From the NCBI GenBank assembly GCA_022425565.1, contig JAKMFG010000165.1:1-16310 (forward strand): 16,310 nucleotides of DNA. Direction: 5' to 3'. Source of the DNA: Alphaproteobacteria bacterium (GTDB lineage: Bacteria; Pseudomonadota; Alphaproteobacteria; Puniceispirillales; Puniceispirillaceae). A model generated the notes under the pieces. The model was given only the letters and a program-made list of their open reading frames with translations, was not told the origin of the DNA and searched no databases. Shown one piece after another: positions 1 to 8,399 of this stretch. The position numbers and the translations under genes are program-made. Numbering within the stretch: position 1 is the first letter of the stretch; every line of letters begins with the position of its first letter.

Positions 1-274
1 GCACACGCGATCCTGCACGGGTGATCTCGCCGGCGATATCGAACAGGTCCTTGACCGACAATGTCACCCCGGCAAAGGGCGGCAGCGCGGCCCCGGCGGC
101 GCGCATGGCGTCCACCCGGTCAGCCTCGGCGCGGGCGGCGTCGCTGTTCACGGTGATGAAGGCGCGCCTGCCATCCTCGCTGTCGATGGCCTCGAGACAG
201 GTTTCCAGATGCTGGCGGGCGGTGGTTTTGCCGGCGGCAAGATCGCCGGTGATCTTTGAAATCGACATGGACAT
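1..274 (-). CDS. Amidase signature family protein, N-terminal part (cut by window start)
   Basis: The first 91 residues of an amidase-signature (AS) enzyme are visible; the rest lies beyond the left edge. AS enzymes hydrolyse amides with a Ser-cisSer-Lys triad. Residues 69-91 match the family core around the catalytic lysine: a glycine-valine lead-in, then SVKDLFDIAG, then a threonine and AGSRV, with Lys75 as the expected catalytic Lys. The two serines and the Gly/Ser-rich region would lie outside the window. The start is taken as ATG at 274 (MSMSISKITG); a second ATG at 268 is equally possible, and the only Shine-Dalgarno-like sequence is weak (CAGGGC). The gene diverges from betA. The substrate cannot be inferred from this fragment; GatA-type glutamyl-tRNA amidotransferase is less likely, because the segment ahead of the lysine has T where GatA has P. 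Confidence 0.85.
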   Translation of the reverse strand, partial: MSMSISKITGDLAAGKTTARQHLETCLEAIDSEDGRRAFITVNSDAARAEADRVDAMRAAGAALPPFAGVTLSVKDLFDIAGEITRAGSRV

Positions 275-301
275 GCCCTGACTATGGCGCGCGGTCCCAA
301 A

Positions 302-322
302 AAAATCATGTGGAAAATCATG
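302..322. repeat. Direct repeat AAAATCATG x2 in the amidase/betA intergenic region
   Basis: AAAATCATG occurs at 302-310 and again at 314-322, a 12-base period close to one helical turn, inside the AT-rich stretch between the divergent amidase and betA genes. Position and period suit a tandem regulator-binding site, but no known operator is recognised and no convincing -35/-10 pair was found for either gene. Confidence 0.35.
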
Positions 323-422
323 CACAAAACCATATGGGGTGACGGCTGCCTGTCCGGCTGGTCGAACTGGTATGGAAACAGCGGTGCTTGACGGGTCCGG
401 CACCGCTCCCGATAGTGGCGCT

Positions 423-2081
423 ATGGACGGGAATTACGATTATATCATCATCGGATCAGGCTCGGCGGGCAGCGCGCTTGCCTACCGGCTGGGCGAGAAT
501 GGAACCACACGCGTTCTGGTGCTGGAATTCGGTGGCAGTGATGCCGGGCCGCTGATCCAGATGCCAGCGGCGCTGTCCTATCCGATGAACATGAAACGCT
601 ATGACTGGGGCTATCTTGCCGAGCCGGAACCGGGCCTGGGCGGGCGCTCGCTTGTCTGTCCGCGTGGCAAGGTGATCGGCGGGTCCAGTTCGATCAACGG
701 CATGATCTATGTCCGCGGCCATGCCGGCGACTATGCGCATTGGGAGGACTCTGGTGCGACCGGCTGGGGCTATGCCGACGTGTTGCCCTATTTCCGGCGG
801 ATGGAACATTCCCATGGCGGCGAAGCACCATGGCGCGGCACCGGCGGCCCGCTTCACGTTACCCGCGGCCCGCGCGACAACCCGCTGCATGACGCTTTTG
901 TCGCCTCGGCCGAGGCGGCGGGCTATGCGGCGACGCCGGACTATAACGGCTATCGGCAGGAAGGGTTCGGCCCGGCCGACATGACAGTGTGGAAAGGGCG
1001 GCGCTGGTCGGCTGCGAACGCCTATCTGAAACCCGCCATGAAACGCGGCAATGTGCGGCTGGTAACGGGCGCCATGGTCGACCGCATCCTGTTCGAGGGA
1101 ACGCGCGCGGTGGGTGTGTCGTTCCTGCGCGGCGGCCAGCGGCACGAGGTACGCGCCAATGCCGAGATAGTGCTTTCGGCAGGTGCGATCAATTCGCCGG
1201 CGATCCTGCAGCGCTCGGGCATCGGCCCGGGGGCTGTGCTGCAATCCGCCGGGGTGGAGACGCTGGCGGCGCGCGAAGGTGTCGGCGGCAATCTGCAGGA
1301 CCATCTCGAGGTCTATTTCCAGATCGCCTGCCTGCAGCCGATTACCCTCTACAAGCATCTGGGGCTTCTCTCAAAGGCGCGGATCGGTGCCGAGTGGCTG
1401 TTCTTCAAGAGCGGGCTGGGCGCGTCGAACCAGTTCGAGACGCTTGGCTTCATCCGCTCGGCTGAAGGCATTTCCTATCCGGACATCCAGTATCATTTCC
1501 TGCCCGTCGCCATCAGCTATGACGGGCGTGCGCCGGCTGCCGGCCACGGCTTCCAGCTTCATGTCGGGCCGATGCGCTCGAAATCACGGGGGCATGTCCA
1601 TATTCGCGACGGCGGGGCGGCGACGGCACCGCAGATCCGGTTCAATTATATGAGCCATCCGGATGACTGGGCGGAATTCCGACGCTGCATACGGCTGAGC
1701 CGCGAGATCATCGCGCAGGCACCGATGGACCCGTACCGCGGTGCCGAGATTCAGCCTGGTGACGACGCCACCTCGGACGAGGCCATCGACGCCTTTATCC
1801 GCGATCACGCCGAAAGCGCCTATCACCCCTGCGGGACGGTGCGCATGGGCCGTGCCGATGACCCGCTGGCTGTCGTCGACCCGCAATGCCGCGTGATCGG
1901 GGTAGACGGGCTGCGGGTTGCGGATTCCTCGATCTTCCCGCGCATCACCAATGGCAATCTGAACGCGCCCTCGATCATGACCGGCGAGAAGGCGGCGGAT
2001 CACATCCTTGGTCGCACGCCGCTGGCACGAGCCAACGACACCCCGTTTTTTCATTCTGAATGGCAGACAAAACAGCGGTGA
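423..2081 (+). CDS. betA: Choline dehydrogenase BetA (GMC oxidoreductase)
   Basis: FAD-dependent GMC oxidoreductase that oxidises choline to betaine aldehyde (and possibly on to glycine betaine), passing electrons to the respiratory chain. From the ATG at 423 it has 552 residues, close to E. coli BetA (about 556). It shows the N-terminal FAD fold [10 protein letters not shown] (about 8-17), GMC signature 1 around [11 protein letters not shown] (83-93), signature 2 around [15 protein letters not shown] (252-266), and the C-terminal active site YHPCGT with His468 and NGNLNAP with Asn514. Long blocks such as [29 protein letters not shown] and FNYMSH are BetA-like rather than generic GMC. The frame stays open upstream to a GTG at 339 and an ATG at 372, but the family starts just before DYIIIG, so 423 is preferred; none of the three has a strong ribosome site. 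No betB, betI or betC lies next to it. Confidence 0.9.
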   Translation: MDGNYDYIIIGSGSAGSALAYRLGENGTTRVLVLEFGGSDAGPLIQMPAALSYPMNMKRYDWGYLAEPEPGLGGRSLVCPRGKVIGGSSSINGMIYVRGHAGDYAHWEDSGATGWGYADVLPYFRRMEHSHGGEAPWRGTGGPLHVTRGPRDNPLHDAFVASAEAAGYAATPDYNGYRQEGFGPADMTVWKGRRWSAANAYLKPAMKRGNVRLVTGAMVDRILFEGTRAVGVSFLRGGQRHEVRANAEIVLSAGAINSPAILQRSGIGPGAVLQSAGVETLAAREGVGGNLQDHLEVYFQIACLQPITLYKHLGLLSKARIGAEWLFFKSGLGASNQFETLGFIRSAEGISYPDIQYHFLPVAISYDGRAPAAGHGFQLHVGPMRSKSRGHVHIRDGGAATAPQIRFNYMSHPDDWAEFRRCIRLSREIIAQAPMDPYRGAEIQPGDDATSDEAIDAFIRDHAESAYHPCGTVRMGRADDPLAVVDPQCRVIGVDGLRVADSSIFPRITNGNLNAPSIMTGEKAADHILGRTPLARANDTPFFHSEWQTKQR

Positions 2082-2139
2082 AGCATCTTGTGCGCGCCTT
2101 GTCGCCATGCCATCGTGAGCGCGGAAATTATCGAATATG

Positions 2140-2156
2140 CCCCGCCTGGTGCGGGG
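2140..2156 (+). other. GC hairpin directly upstream of the frmA ribosome site
   Basis: CCCCGC (2140-2145) and GCGGGG (2151-2156) form a perfect 6-bp stem with a 5-base loop. It ends one base before the GGGAGG ribosome site of frmA (2158-2163). There is no T tract, so it does not look like a betA terminator. It could influence frmA translation initiation or protect the 5' end of the transcript; both are inference. Confidence 0.4.
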
Positions 2157-2169
2157 AGGGAGGAATCAC

Positions 2170-3279
<1,110 letters not shown>

Positions 3280-3290
3280 GGCCGGCCGAT

Positions 3291-4124
3291 ATGGAAACGC
3301 TTTCCACCGAAAAGTCCTTCGGCGGCGTCCAGGGCGTCTATCGCCATGCCTCTGACGTCACCGGATGCGACATGACCTTTGCCGTCTATCTGCCGCCGCA
3401 GGCCGAGGATGGGCCGGTTCCGGTGCTATGGTACCTGTCAGGCCTGACCTGCACTCATGCCAATGTCATGGAAAAAGGTGAATACCGGCGCATGGCAGCC
3501 GAGCTTGGCATCGCGGTCATCTGTCCCGACACCAGCCCGCGCGGCGAGGCTGTTCCGGACGAGGATGACTGGACCTTTGGCAGTGGTGCAGGCTTCTATG
3601 TCGATGCGACCGAGGCGCCATGGAATGCCAATTACCGCATGTACAGCTATGTCAGCGAAGAGCTTCCGGCGCTGGTCGCCGCGCATTTCCCGCTGCGCAT
3701 GGACAGGCAGGGTGTGTTTGGCCATTCGATGGGCGGGCATGGCGCGCTGATCATGGCGCTGAAACATGCCGACCGGTTCCGCAGCTGCTCGGCCTTTGCC
3801 CCGATGACCAACCCGTCGACCGTCGAGATGCCGGCGACGGCTTTCTCGCGCTATCTGGGAGACGACAAGGCCGCGTGGCGTGGTTATGACGCGGTGGCGC
3901 TGATCGAGGACGGTCACGGATTTTCCGAGATTCTCGTGGATCAGGGCGATGCCGACGGCTTCCTCGATATGCTCCTTCCGCAACGGTTGCAGGATGCCTG
4001 TGGTGGCGGGGCCGTCGATCTGACATTGCGCATGCAGCCCGGATACGGCCATGCCTATTACTTTGTCTCCACCTTCATGGATGACCATATGCGCTGGCAC
4101 GCGGCGCGGCTCTGCGGCGACTAG
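3291..4124 (+). CDS. fghA: S-formylglutathione hydrolase
   Basis: Serine hydrolase of the esterase D family that splits S-formylglutathione into formate and glutathione, completing the route begun by FrmA (also called frmB). The 277 residues are full length. The alpha/beta hydrolase fold carries the oxyanion region LSGLTCTHAN (49-58), nucleophile Ser146 in GHSMGGHG, the acid within DQGDADGFL (217-225) and His254 in GYGHAYYF. The last motif is usually GYDHSYYF, so Asp and Ser are replaced by Gly and Ala; the catalytic His is kept. The gene lies 11 bases after frmA, with a GGCCGGCC palindrome but no strong Shine-Dalgarno sequence in the gap, so translation may depend on the upstream gene. Its stop codon overlaps the gbuA ribosome site. 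Confidence 0.95.
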   Translation: METLSTEKSFGGVQGVYRHASDVTGCDMTFAVYLPPQAEDGPVPVLWYLSGLTCTHANVMEKGEYRRMAAELGIAVICPDTSPRGEAVPDEDDWTFGSGAGFYVDATEAPWNANYRMYSYVSEELPALVAAHFPLRMDRQGVFGHSMGGHGALIMALKHADRFRSCSAFAPMTNPSTVEMPATAFSRYLGDDKAAWRGYDAVALIEDGHGFSEILVDQGDADGFLDMLLPQRLQDACGGGAVDLTLRMQPGYGHAYYFVSTFMDDHMRWHAARLCGD

Positions 4125-4136
4125 GAGGATGCGGGA

Positions 4137-5102
4137 ATGAGTGACAAGCCCACGGATTTCCCGCAGCCGCTCGGCGGCAATGAAATGCCGCGCTTCGCCG
4201 GACCGGGGACGATGATGCGCCTTCCCGCCGTCGACAGCGCCGCCGGCATGGATGTCGTCTTTATCGGCATTCCACTCGATATCGGCACATCAAACCGGTC
4301 GGGAACCCGCTTTGGGCCAAAGCAGATCCGCGCCGAGTCGGTGCTGATGCGCCCCTATAATATGTGGACGCGGGCTGCCCCGTTTGATTCGCTTCGGGTC
4401 GGTGATCTTGGCGATGTGCCGGTCAACACCTTCGATCTGAAGGATTCAGTGGAGCGGATCACCACCTTCTACAATAACCTGCTCACGCATGACGTAGTGC
4501 CGCTGACCCTTGGCGGTGATCATACGCTGACACTTCCCGTGCTGCGGGCTATCGCCGCCAAGCACGGGCCTGTCGGGCTGATTCATGTCGATGCGCATGC
4601 CGATATCAATGACCATATGTTTGGCGAGAAGATCGCTCATGGAACACCGTTCCGGCGCGCCGTCGAAGAGGGGCTGATCGACCCGCACCGGACCTGGCAG
4701 ATCGGGCTTCGCGGCACTGGATATACGGCCGAGGATTTTGACTGGGCACGCGACCGGGGCTTCACCGTGATCCAGGCAGAGGAGTTGTGGCACCGTTCGG
4801 CGGCGCCGCTGATCGAACAGGCGCGCACCGCGCTTGGCGAGGGACCTGTCTATCTGAGCTTCGATATCGATTCACTCGACCCGGGCTTTGCGCCAGGTAC
4901 CGGCACGCCGGAAATTGGCGGGCTGACGCCGATTCAGGCGCTGGAGATTATCCGCGGCTGTCGCGGGCTGAACCTTGTCGGGGCCGACCTTGTCGAGGTC
5001 TCGCCCCCCTATGATCCGCAGGGCAATACGGCACTGCTGGCGGCAAACCTGTTGTATGAGATGCTGTGTGTTCTTCCGGGGGTCTCATACCGGGACAAAT
5101 AA
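4137..5102 (+). CDS. gbuA: Guanidinobutyrase (ureohydrolase family)
   Basis: Binuclear manganese ureohydrolase predicted to cleave 4-guanidinobutyrate to 4-aminobutyrate (GABA) and urea, a step of arginine catabolism; cytosolic. The 321 residues contain all metal ligands: His129 in GGDHT, Asp152, His154 and Asp156 in HVDAHAD, and Asp243 and Asp245 in SFDIDSLDP. The N-terminal QPLGGNEMPRF, the segment MRPYNM and the loop DHMFGEKIAHGT agree with Pseudomonas GbuA as I remember it, rather than with agmatinase SpeB or guanidinopropionase GpuA. The start lies 8 bases after AGGAGG (4123-4128), which overlaps the fghA stop codon, so the two genes are coupled. Closely related guanidino substrates (such as guanidinoacetate or methylated guanidines) cannot be excluded from sequence, and the neighbouring formaldehyde genes make an N-methylated one worth considering. 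Confidence 0.88.
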   Translation: MSDKPTDFPQPLGGNEMPRFAGPGTMMRLPAVDSAAGMDVVFIGIPLDIGTSNRSGTRFGPKQIRAESVLMRPYNMWTRAAPFDSLRVGDLGDVPVNTFDLKDSVERITTFYNNLLTHDVVPLTLGGDHTLTLPVLRAIAAKHGPVGLIHVDAHADINDHMFGEKIAHGTPFRRAVEEGLIDPHRTWQIGLRGTGYTAEDFDWARDRGFTVIQAEELWHRSAAPLIEQARTALGEGPVYLSFDIDSLDPGFAPGTGTPEIGGLTPIQALEIIRGCRGLNLVGADLVEVSPPYDPQGNTALLAANLLYEMLCVLPGVSYRDK

Positions 5103-5117
5103 GGCGGAGGTGATGCC

Positions 5118-6293
5118 ATGGCACCGGCGTTCCTGAAATCTGAATATGACGACCGGCTGGCACGGGTGCGCACCGAAATGGCGGTGCGTGGCCTCGATGC
5201 GCTTGTGATCGGCGATCCGGACAATATCAACTGGCTTACCGGCTATGACGCCTGGTCCTTCTACACCCCGCAGATGATGCTGGTGGACCTTCATGACGGC
5301 CCCTTCTGGATGGGCCGGCTGATGGATGCGGGGGCGGCGAATTTCACCACCTATCTGACAGCCTCGCAGATCGTTCCCTATCCCGAAGAACTGGTGCAGC
5401 GTCCCGACACGCACCCGATGTCGCATCTTGCCGGATGGATGGCGGATCATGGGTTCGCCTCGGCGCGGATCGGCTATGAGAGCGACAGCTATTATTTCTC
5501 GCCGCGCGCGCTGGACTGCCTGCGCTCCGGCCTTCCGGGGGCGGAATTTGTCGATGCCGACCTGCTGGTGAACTGGCAGCGGCTGGTCAAGAGCGAGGCG
5601 GAAATCGAGATGATGCGCGGTGCTGCGCGTATCGCAGAAGCCACCATGCAATGCGCCTTTGACGGAGCGCGCCCCGGCGTGCGGCAGTGCGACCTGATGG
5701 CGGAGGTGGTGGCCACCCAGGTCAGGGGTACCCCGCAGCATGGCGGCGACATGGCTGCCATTCATCCGCTGATCCTTGCTGGCGAGGCGGCGACAACGGC
5801 GCACCCGATGTGGACAGACGCGCCGCTTGCCGATGGCCAGACCATCGCCTTCGAGCTTGGTGGCTGTATGAAACGCTATAATGCGGGGCTGGCGCGCACC
5901 GTCCATCTCGGCACGCCGTCCGACGAGCTGCGCCGCACGGCGGCCGCCGTCGAGGAAGGCATGGCGGCAGTGATGGACAGCCTGAAGCCGGGCGCCGTTG
6001 CCGGCGATGTGCATGCCGCCTGGCAGCGTGTCCTGGACCGCTATGGCCTCGAGAAGTTAAGCCGCATCGGCTATTCCATCGGTGTTGGCTATGCCCCCGA
6101 CTGGGGCGAGCGCACGCTGTCGTTCCGCCCGCGCGAGGCGACCCTTGTTCCGGACAGTGCCGTTGTTCACATCATTCTCGGCATGTGGATGGATGACTGG
6201 GGCATGGAGCTCAGCGAAACGATCCATGTGCGCGGCGACGGTTGTGAGCGGATGTGTGATTTCCCACAGCATGTTCATGTCGTCGAGACATGA
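5118..6293 (+). CDS. doeA: DoeA/EutD-type M24 hydrolase (ectoine hydrolase-like)
   Basis: Pita-bread (M24) family protein of 391 residues, the size of ectoine hydrolase, which opens the ectoine ring to N-acetyl-2,4-diaminobutyrate. An N-terminal creatinase-type domain (about 8-160) contains DNINWLTGYDAWSFYTPQ (35-52), closely like EutD; the C-terminal M24 domain follows. Most metal ligands of true M24 aminopeptidases are missing: the DxG position reads ELGG (245-249), the SDxTRT position reads NAGLART (255-261), and GHGxG reads GYSIG (318-322). This non-metallo pattern is shared with ectoine hydrolase and creatinase. Glu246 in FELGG aligns with the glutamate reported as covalent nucleophile in EutD. 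The end (WMDDWGMELSET, 357-368) is also EutD-like. The ATG lies 7 bases after GGAGG. No doeB, doeC, doeD, enuR or ectoine transporter genes are beside it, so the substrate is uncertain; creatine-like or other cyclic amidines are alternatives. Confidence 0.75.
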   Translation: MAPAFLKSEYDDRLARVRTEMAVRGLDALVIGDPDNINWLTGYDAWSFYTPQMMLVDLHDGPFWMGRLMDAGAANFTTYLTASQIVPYPEELVQRPDTHPMSHLAGWMADHGFASARIGYESDSYYFSPRALDCLRSGLPGAEFVDADLLVNWQRLVKSEAEIEMMRGAARIAEATMQCAFDGARPGVRQCDLMAEVVATQVRGTPQHGGDMAAIHPLILAGEAATTAHPMWTDAPLADGQTIAFELGGCMKRYNAGLARTVHLGTPSDELRRTAAAVEEGMAAVMDSLKPGAVAGDVHAAWQRVLDRYGLEKLSRIGYSIGVGYAPDWGERTLSFRPREATLVPDSAVVHIILGMWMDDWGMELSETIHVRGDGCERMCDFPQHVHVVET

Positions 6294-7480
6294 GCGCCGG
6301 TCCGCACCCGCTTCGTGAGCGCGGCATCGACCTCCTCGCAAGCCTCGTCGGTTTCCCCAGCGTCAGTCTAAGTCCCAACGGCGATATCGTCGGCTATATC
6401 GAAGAGTGGCTCGGCGCGCACGGCATTGCCAGCCAGCGGGACGCGCATGAGGACGGCAAGAGGTTCAATCTTCTGGCGCGGATCGGGCCGGAGGCAGCAG
6501 GCGGCATCCTGCTGTCCGGCCATCTTGATGTTGTGCCTGCCGATGCCGCGGGCTGGCAGAGCGACCCGTTCAGCCTACGCCGCGCAGACGGGCGGCTTTA
6601 CGGACGCGGCGCTGTCGATATGAAGGGGTTTCTTGCCATGGCGCTGGCCATGGCCCCGGAATTTCATGCCCGTGCCGGCGAGCTGGGCGAGCCTCTCTAT
6701 CTCGCTTTCACCTTTGACGAGGAGCTTGGCTGTTTCGGCGCGGAGCGAATGCCGGCTTTTCTCGAGGCTGCCGGTGTGACGCCCCGCATCGCCATCATCG
6801 GCGAGCCGACGGGCATGATGCCGATCAATGCCCACAAAGGCGGGATGGAGCTCGTGACCCATGTGCGCGGCGCCGCGTCCCATGCCTCGAAACCGGATAA
6901 TGGCGTCAATGCGATCTTTGCCGCCTCGAAAATCATCGGCTTTATCGAAAAGCTGGCAGCGGAATGCGCGGGCGCGCCTGTTGCGGGCTCGGCCTTCGAC
7001 CCGCCGCATACAACCTTGTCGGTCGGTACCATCCGCGGCGGTGAGGCGCGCAACGTCATTCCCGAGGGCTGCAGTTTTGACTGGGAAATCAGGGCGCATC
7101 CGGGCGCTGACCCGCATGACCTGCGCCTGCGGGTGCAGCGCTTTGTCGAGGAAGAGGTGCTTCCCGCCATGACCGCACGGAACCCGGCCTGCGAGGTGGT
7201 GACCGAGATGCTGCTGGATGCGCCGCCCCTTGTTGCAACGCCGGATTCCAAAGCCGAGGCGCTGGTGGCGCGGCTATGGACCAACAGGCCGCCTTCAGTT
7301 GTATCCTTTGGAACGGACGGTGCCTTTTTCCAGAAGGCCGGGCTCGACACCATTGTCATTGGCCCCGGCGGTATGGCGCAGATGCACCAGCCCGACGAAT
7401 TCATCACCGAGCAGGCGATGGATGAGGGGCTGCAGTTTCTCGAACGGCTTCTCGACGAGATGAGCGGGCGCGCCGCATGA
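6290..7480 (+). CDS. M20-family N-acyl-amino-acid deacetylase (ArgE-like)
   Basis: Zinc-dependent M20 peptidase-fold deacetylase of 396 residues resembling acetylornithine deacetylase ArgE. The metal site is complete: His78 and Asp80 in SGHLD, Asp110 in GRGAVDMKG, Glu144-Glu145 in FDEELG, Glu172 in GEPTG and His366 in QMHQPDE. The lid/dimerisation domain lies at about 180-290, with the family signature RGGEARNVIPEGC (249-261). The start codon overlaps the stop of the M24 gene (ATGA), so translation is coupled and the products probably act together. In known ectoine pathways the step after DoeA is done by DoeB/EutE, a succinylglutamate-desuccinylase-type enzyme; this M20 protein could take that role on N-acetyl-diaminobutyrate. 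This is inference; biosynthetic acetylornithine deacetylase is the alternative, though the catabolic operon speaks against it. Confidence 0.88.
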   Translation: MSAGPHPLRERGIDLLASLVGFPSVSLSPNGDIVGYIEEWLGAHGIASQRDAHEDGKRFNLLARIGPEAAGGILLSGHLDVVPADAAGWQSDPFSLRRADGRLYGRGAVDMKGFLAMALAMAPEFHARAGELGEPLYLAFTFDEELGCFGAERMPAFLEAAGVTPRIAIIGEPTGMMPINAHKGGMELVTHVRGAASHASKPDNGVNAIFAASKIIGFIEKLAAECAGAPVAGSAFDPPHTTLSVGTIRGGEARNVIPEGCSFDWEIRAHPGADPHDLRLRVQRFVEEEVLPAMTARNPACEVVTEMLLDAPPLVATPDSKAEALVARLWTNRPPSVVSFGTDGAFFQKAGLDTIVIGPGGMAQMHQPDEFITEQAMDEGLQFLERLLDEMSGRAA

Positions 7481-8358
7481 CCCCGCGCCATCTTCTCATC
7501 GCCATGCTCGTGCCTGTGACCTGGGGTTTCGGGTTTGCGCTGGCCAAGGGTGGCCTGTCGCATTTCCCGCCGCTGCTGCTGATGGGGATGCGCTTCGCCA
7601 TCGCGGCGCTGGTTCTTGTCTGGTTCGTACCGCTGCCGCGCGGGCACTGGCGCAGCCTGACGCTGATCGCGCTGATCTCGGCGACATTCCAGTACGGGCT
7701 CAGCTTTAGCGGGTTGGCCATGATCGACGCGACACCGGCCATTCTTCTCGTCCAGTCCGAAGTGGTGTTTGGCACCCTCATCGCCGCCATCATGCTGAAG
7801 GAACTTCCGACAAGGCGGCAGCTTGCCGGCACCGGCGTGGCCCTTGTCGGCATTGTCACCATCGTCGGCGCGCCGTCGCTGACCGGGCAGATGACTGGTG
7901 TGGTGCTGATCCTGACGGGCTGTCTGTGCTGGGCGCTCGGCCAGGTAATGGTCCGGCGTCTGGGCGATGTGATGAGCGGGTTCCAGATGACGGCCTGGGT
8001 CGGCACGATCGCCGCGCCGCAGATGTTGCTGGCCTCGGTCCTGATCGAGGGCAATCCGTTGCCGGCGCTGGCGGCAGCACCGCCGTTCGCCTGGGTTACA
8101 GTTCTCTATCTTGGGGTGGTGATGACGGCGATCGGCTATTCAGCCTGGTATTTCCTGCTGTCGAAATATCCGGTGCCCATGGTCATGCCGCTGCTGTTAC
8201 TGCTGCCGATCTCGACCATTCTGGGTGCCATTACCTTTCTTGGTGAGCATCCCGATCCACATGTGCTGCTTGGCGGTGCCATCGTTGTCAGCGGTGTGTC
8301 GGCGGTGATTGTCGAGCCGGCACAGTTCCGCCGGCTGTTCCGCCGTTCCGACGTCTAG
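7477..8358 (+). CDS. EamA-family (DMT superfamily) transporter
   Basis: Inner-membrane protein of 293 residues with ten predicted hydrophobic helices and two EamA repeats (about 4-135 and 142-283), the typical ten-helix DMT layout. Landmarks are the first helix LVPVTWGFGFALAKGG (11-26), the end-of-repeat motif LKELPTRRQLAGTGVALVGI (107-126) and its counterpart FLGEHPDPHVLLGGAIVV in repeat two. It resembles the YdeD/EamA amino-acid metabolite exporters. The start overlaps the stop of the M20 gene (ATGA), making it the last member of the operon; the natural guess is export of an amino-acid intermediate or product, but direction and substrate are not shown by the sequence. It converges on the CoA-transferase gene with a 41-base gap and no clear terminator. 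Confidence 0.85.
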   Translation: MTPRHLLIAMLVPVTWGFGFALAKGGLSHFPPLLLMGMRFAIAALVLVWFVPLPRGHWRSLTLIALISATFQYGLSFSGLAMIDATPAILLVQSEVVFGTLIAAIMLKELPTRRQLAGTGVALVGIVTIVGAPSLTGQMTGVVLILTGCLCWALGQVMVRRLGDVMSGFQMTAWVGTIAAPQMLLASVLIEGNPLPALAAAPPFAWVTVLYLGVVMTAIGYSAWYFLLSKYPVPMVMPLLLLLPISTILGAITFLGEHPDPHVLLGGAIVVSGVSAVIVEPAQFRRLFRRSDV

Positions 8359-8399
8359 CGCCACCATCCGGCAGATGCAGGACAGCCGGCACGGGTCAA

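Noticed and set aside
339..422. N-terminal extension of BetA from the GTG at 339
   Set aside because: The extra 28 residues have no counterpart in the family and no convincing ribosome site precedes the GTG; 423 is favoured, though not proven.
4137..5102. Calling the ureohydrolase agmatinase (speB)
   Set aside because: The N-terminus and the DHMFGEKIAHGT loop fit guanidinobutyrase better than agmatinase.
5085..6014. Minus-strand open frame of 309 codons opposite the M24 gene
   Set aside because: Covers coding sequence with clear M24 motifs; the translation is His/Arg-rich and featureless, typical of antisense of GC-rich genes.
5118..6293. Reading the M24 protein as a metallo Xaa-Pro aminopeptidase or prolidase
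   Set aside because: Most of the M24 metal-ligand positions are substituted (ELGG, NAGLART, GYSIG), while DoeA/EutD-specific segments are present.
6697..7647. Minus-strand open frame of 316 codons opposite the M20 and EamA genes
   Set aside because: Spans two well-supported overlapping genes; Ser/Arg/Pro-rich low-complexity translation with no domain.
8363..8391. Weak inverted repeat between eamA and the CoA-transferase as a terminator
   Set aside because: Only about 5 bp of CCGGC/GCCGG with a long loop and no T tract; below what can be supported.
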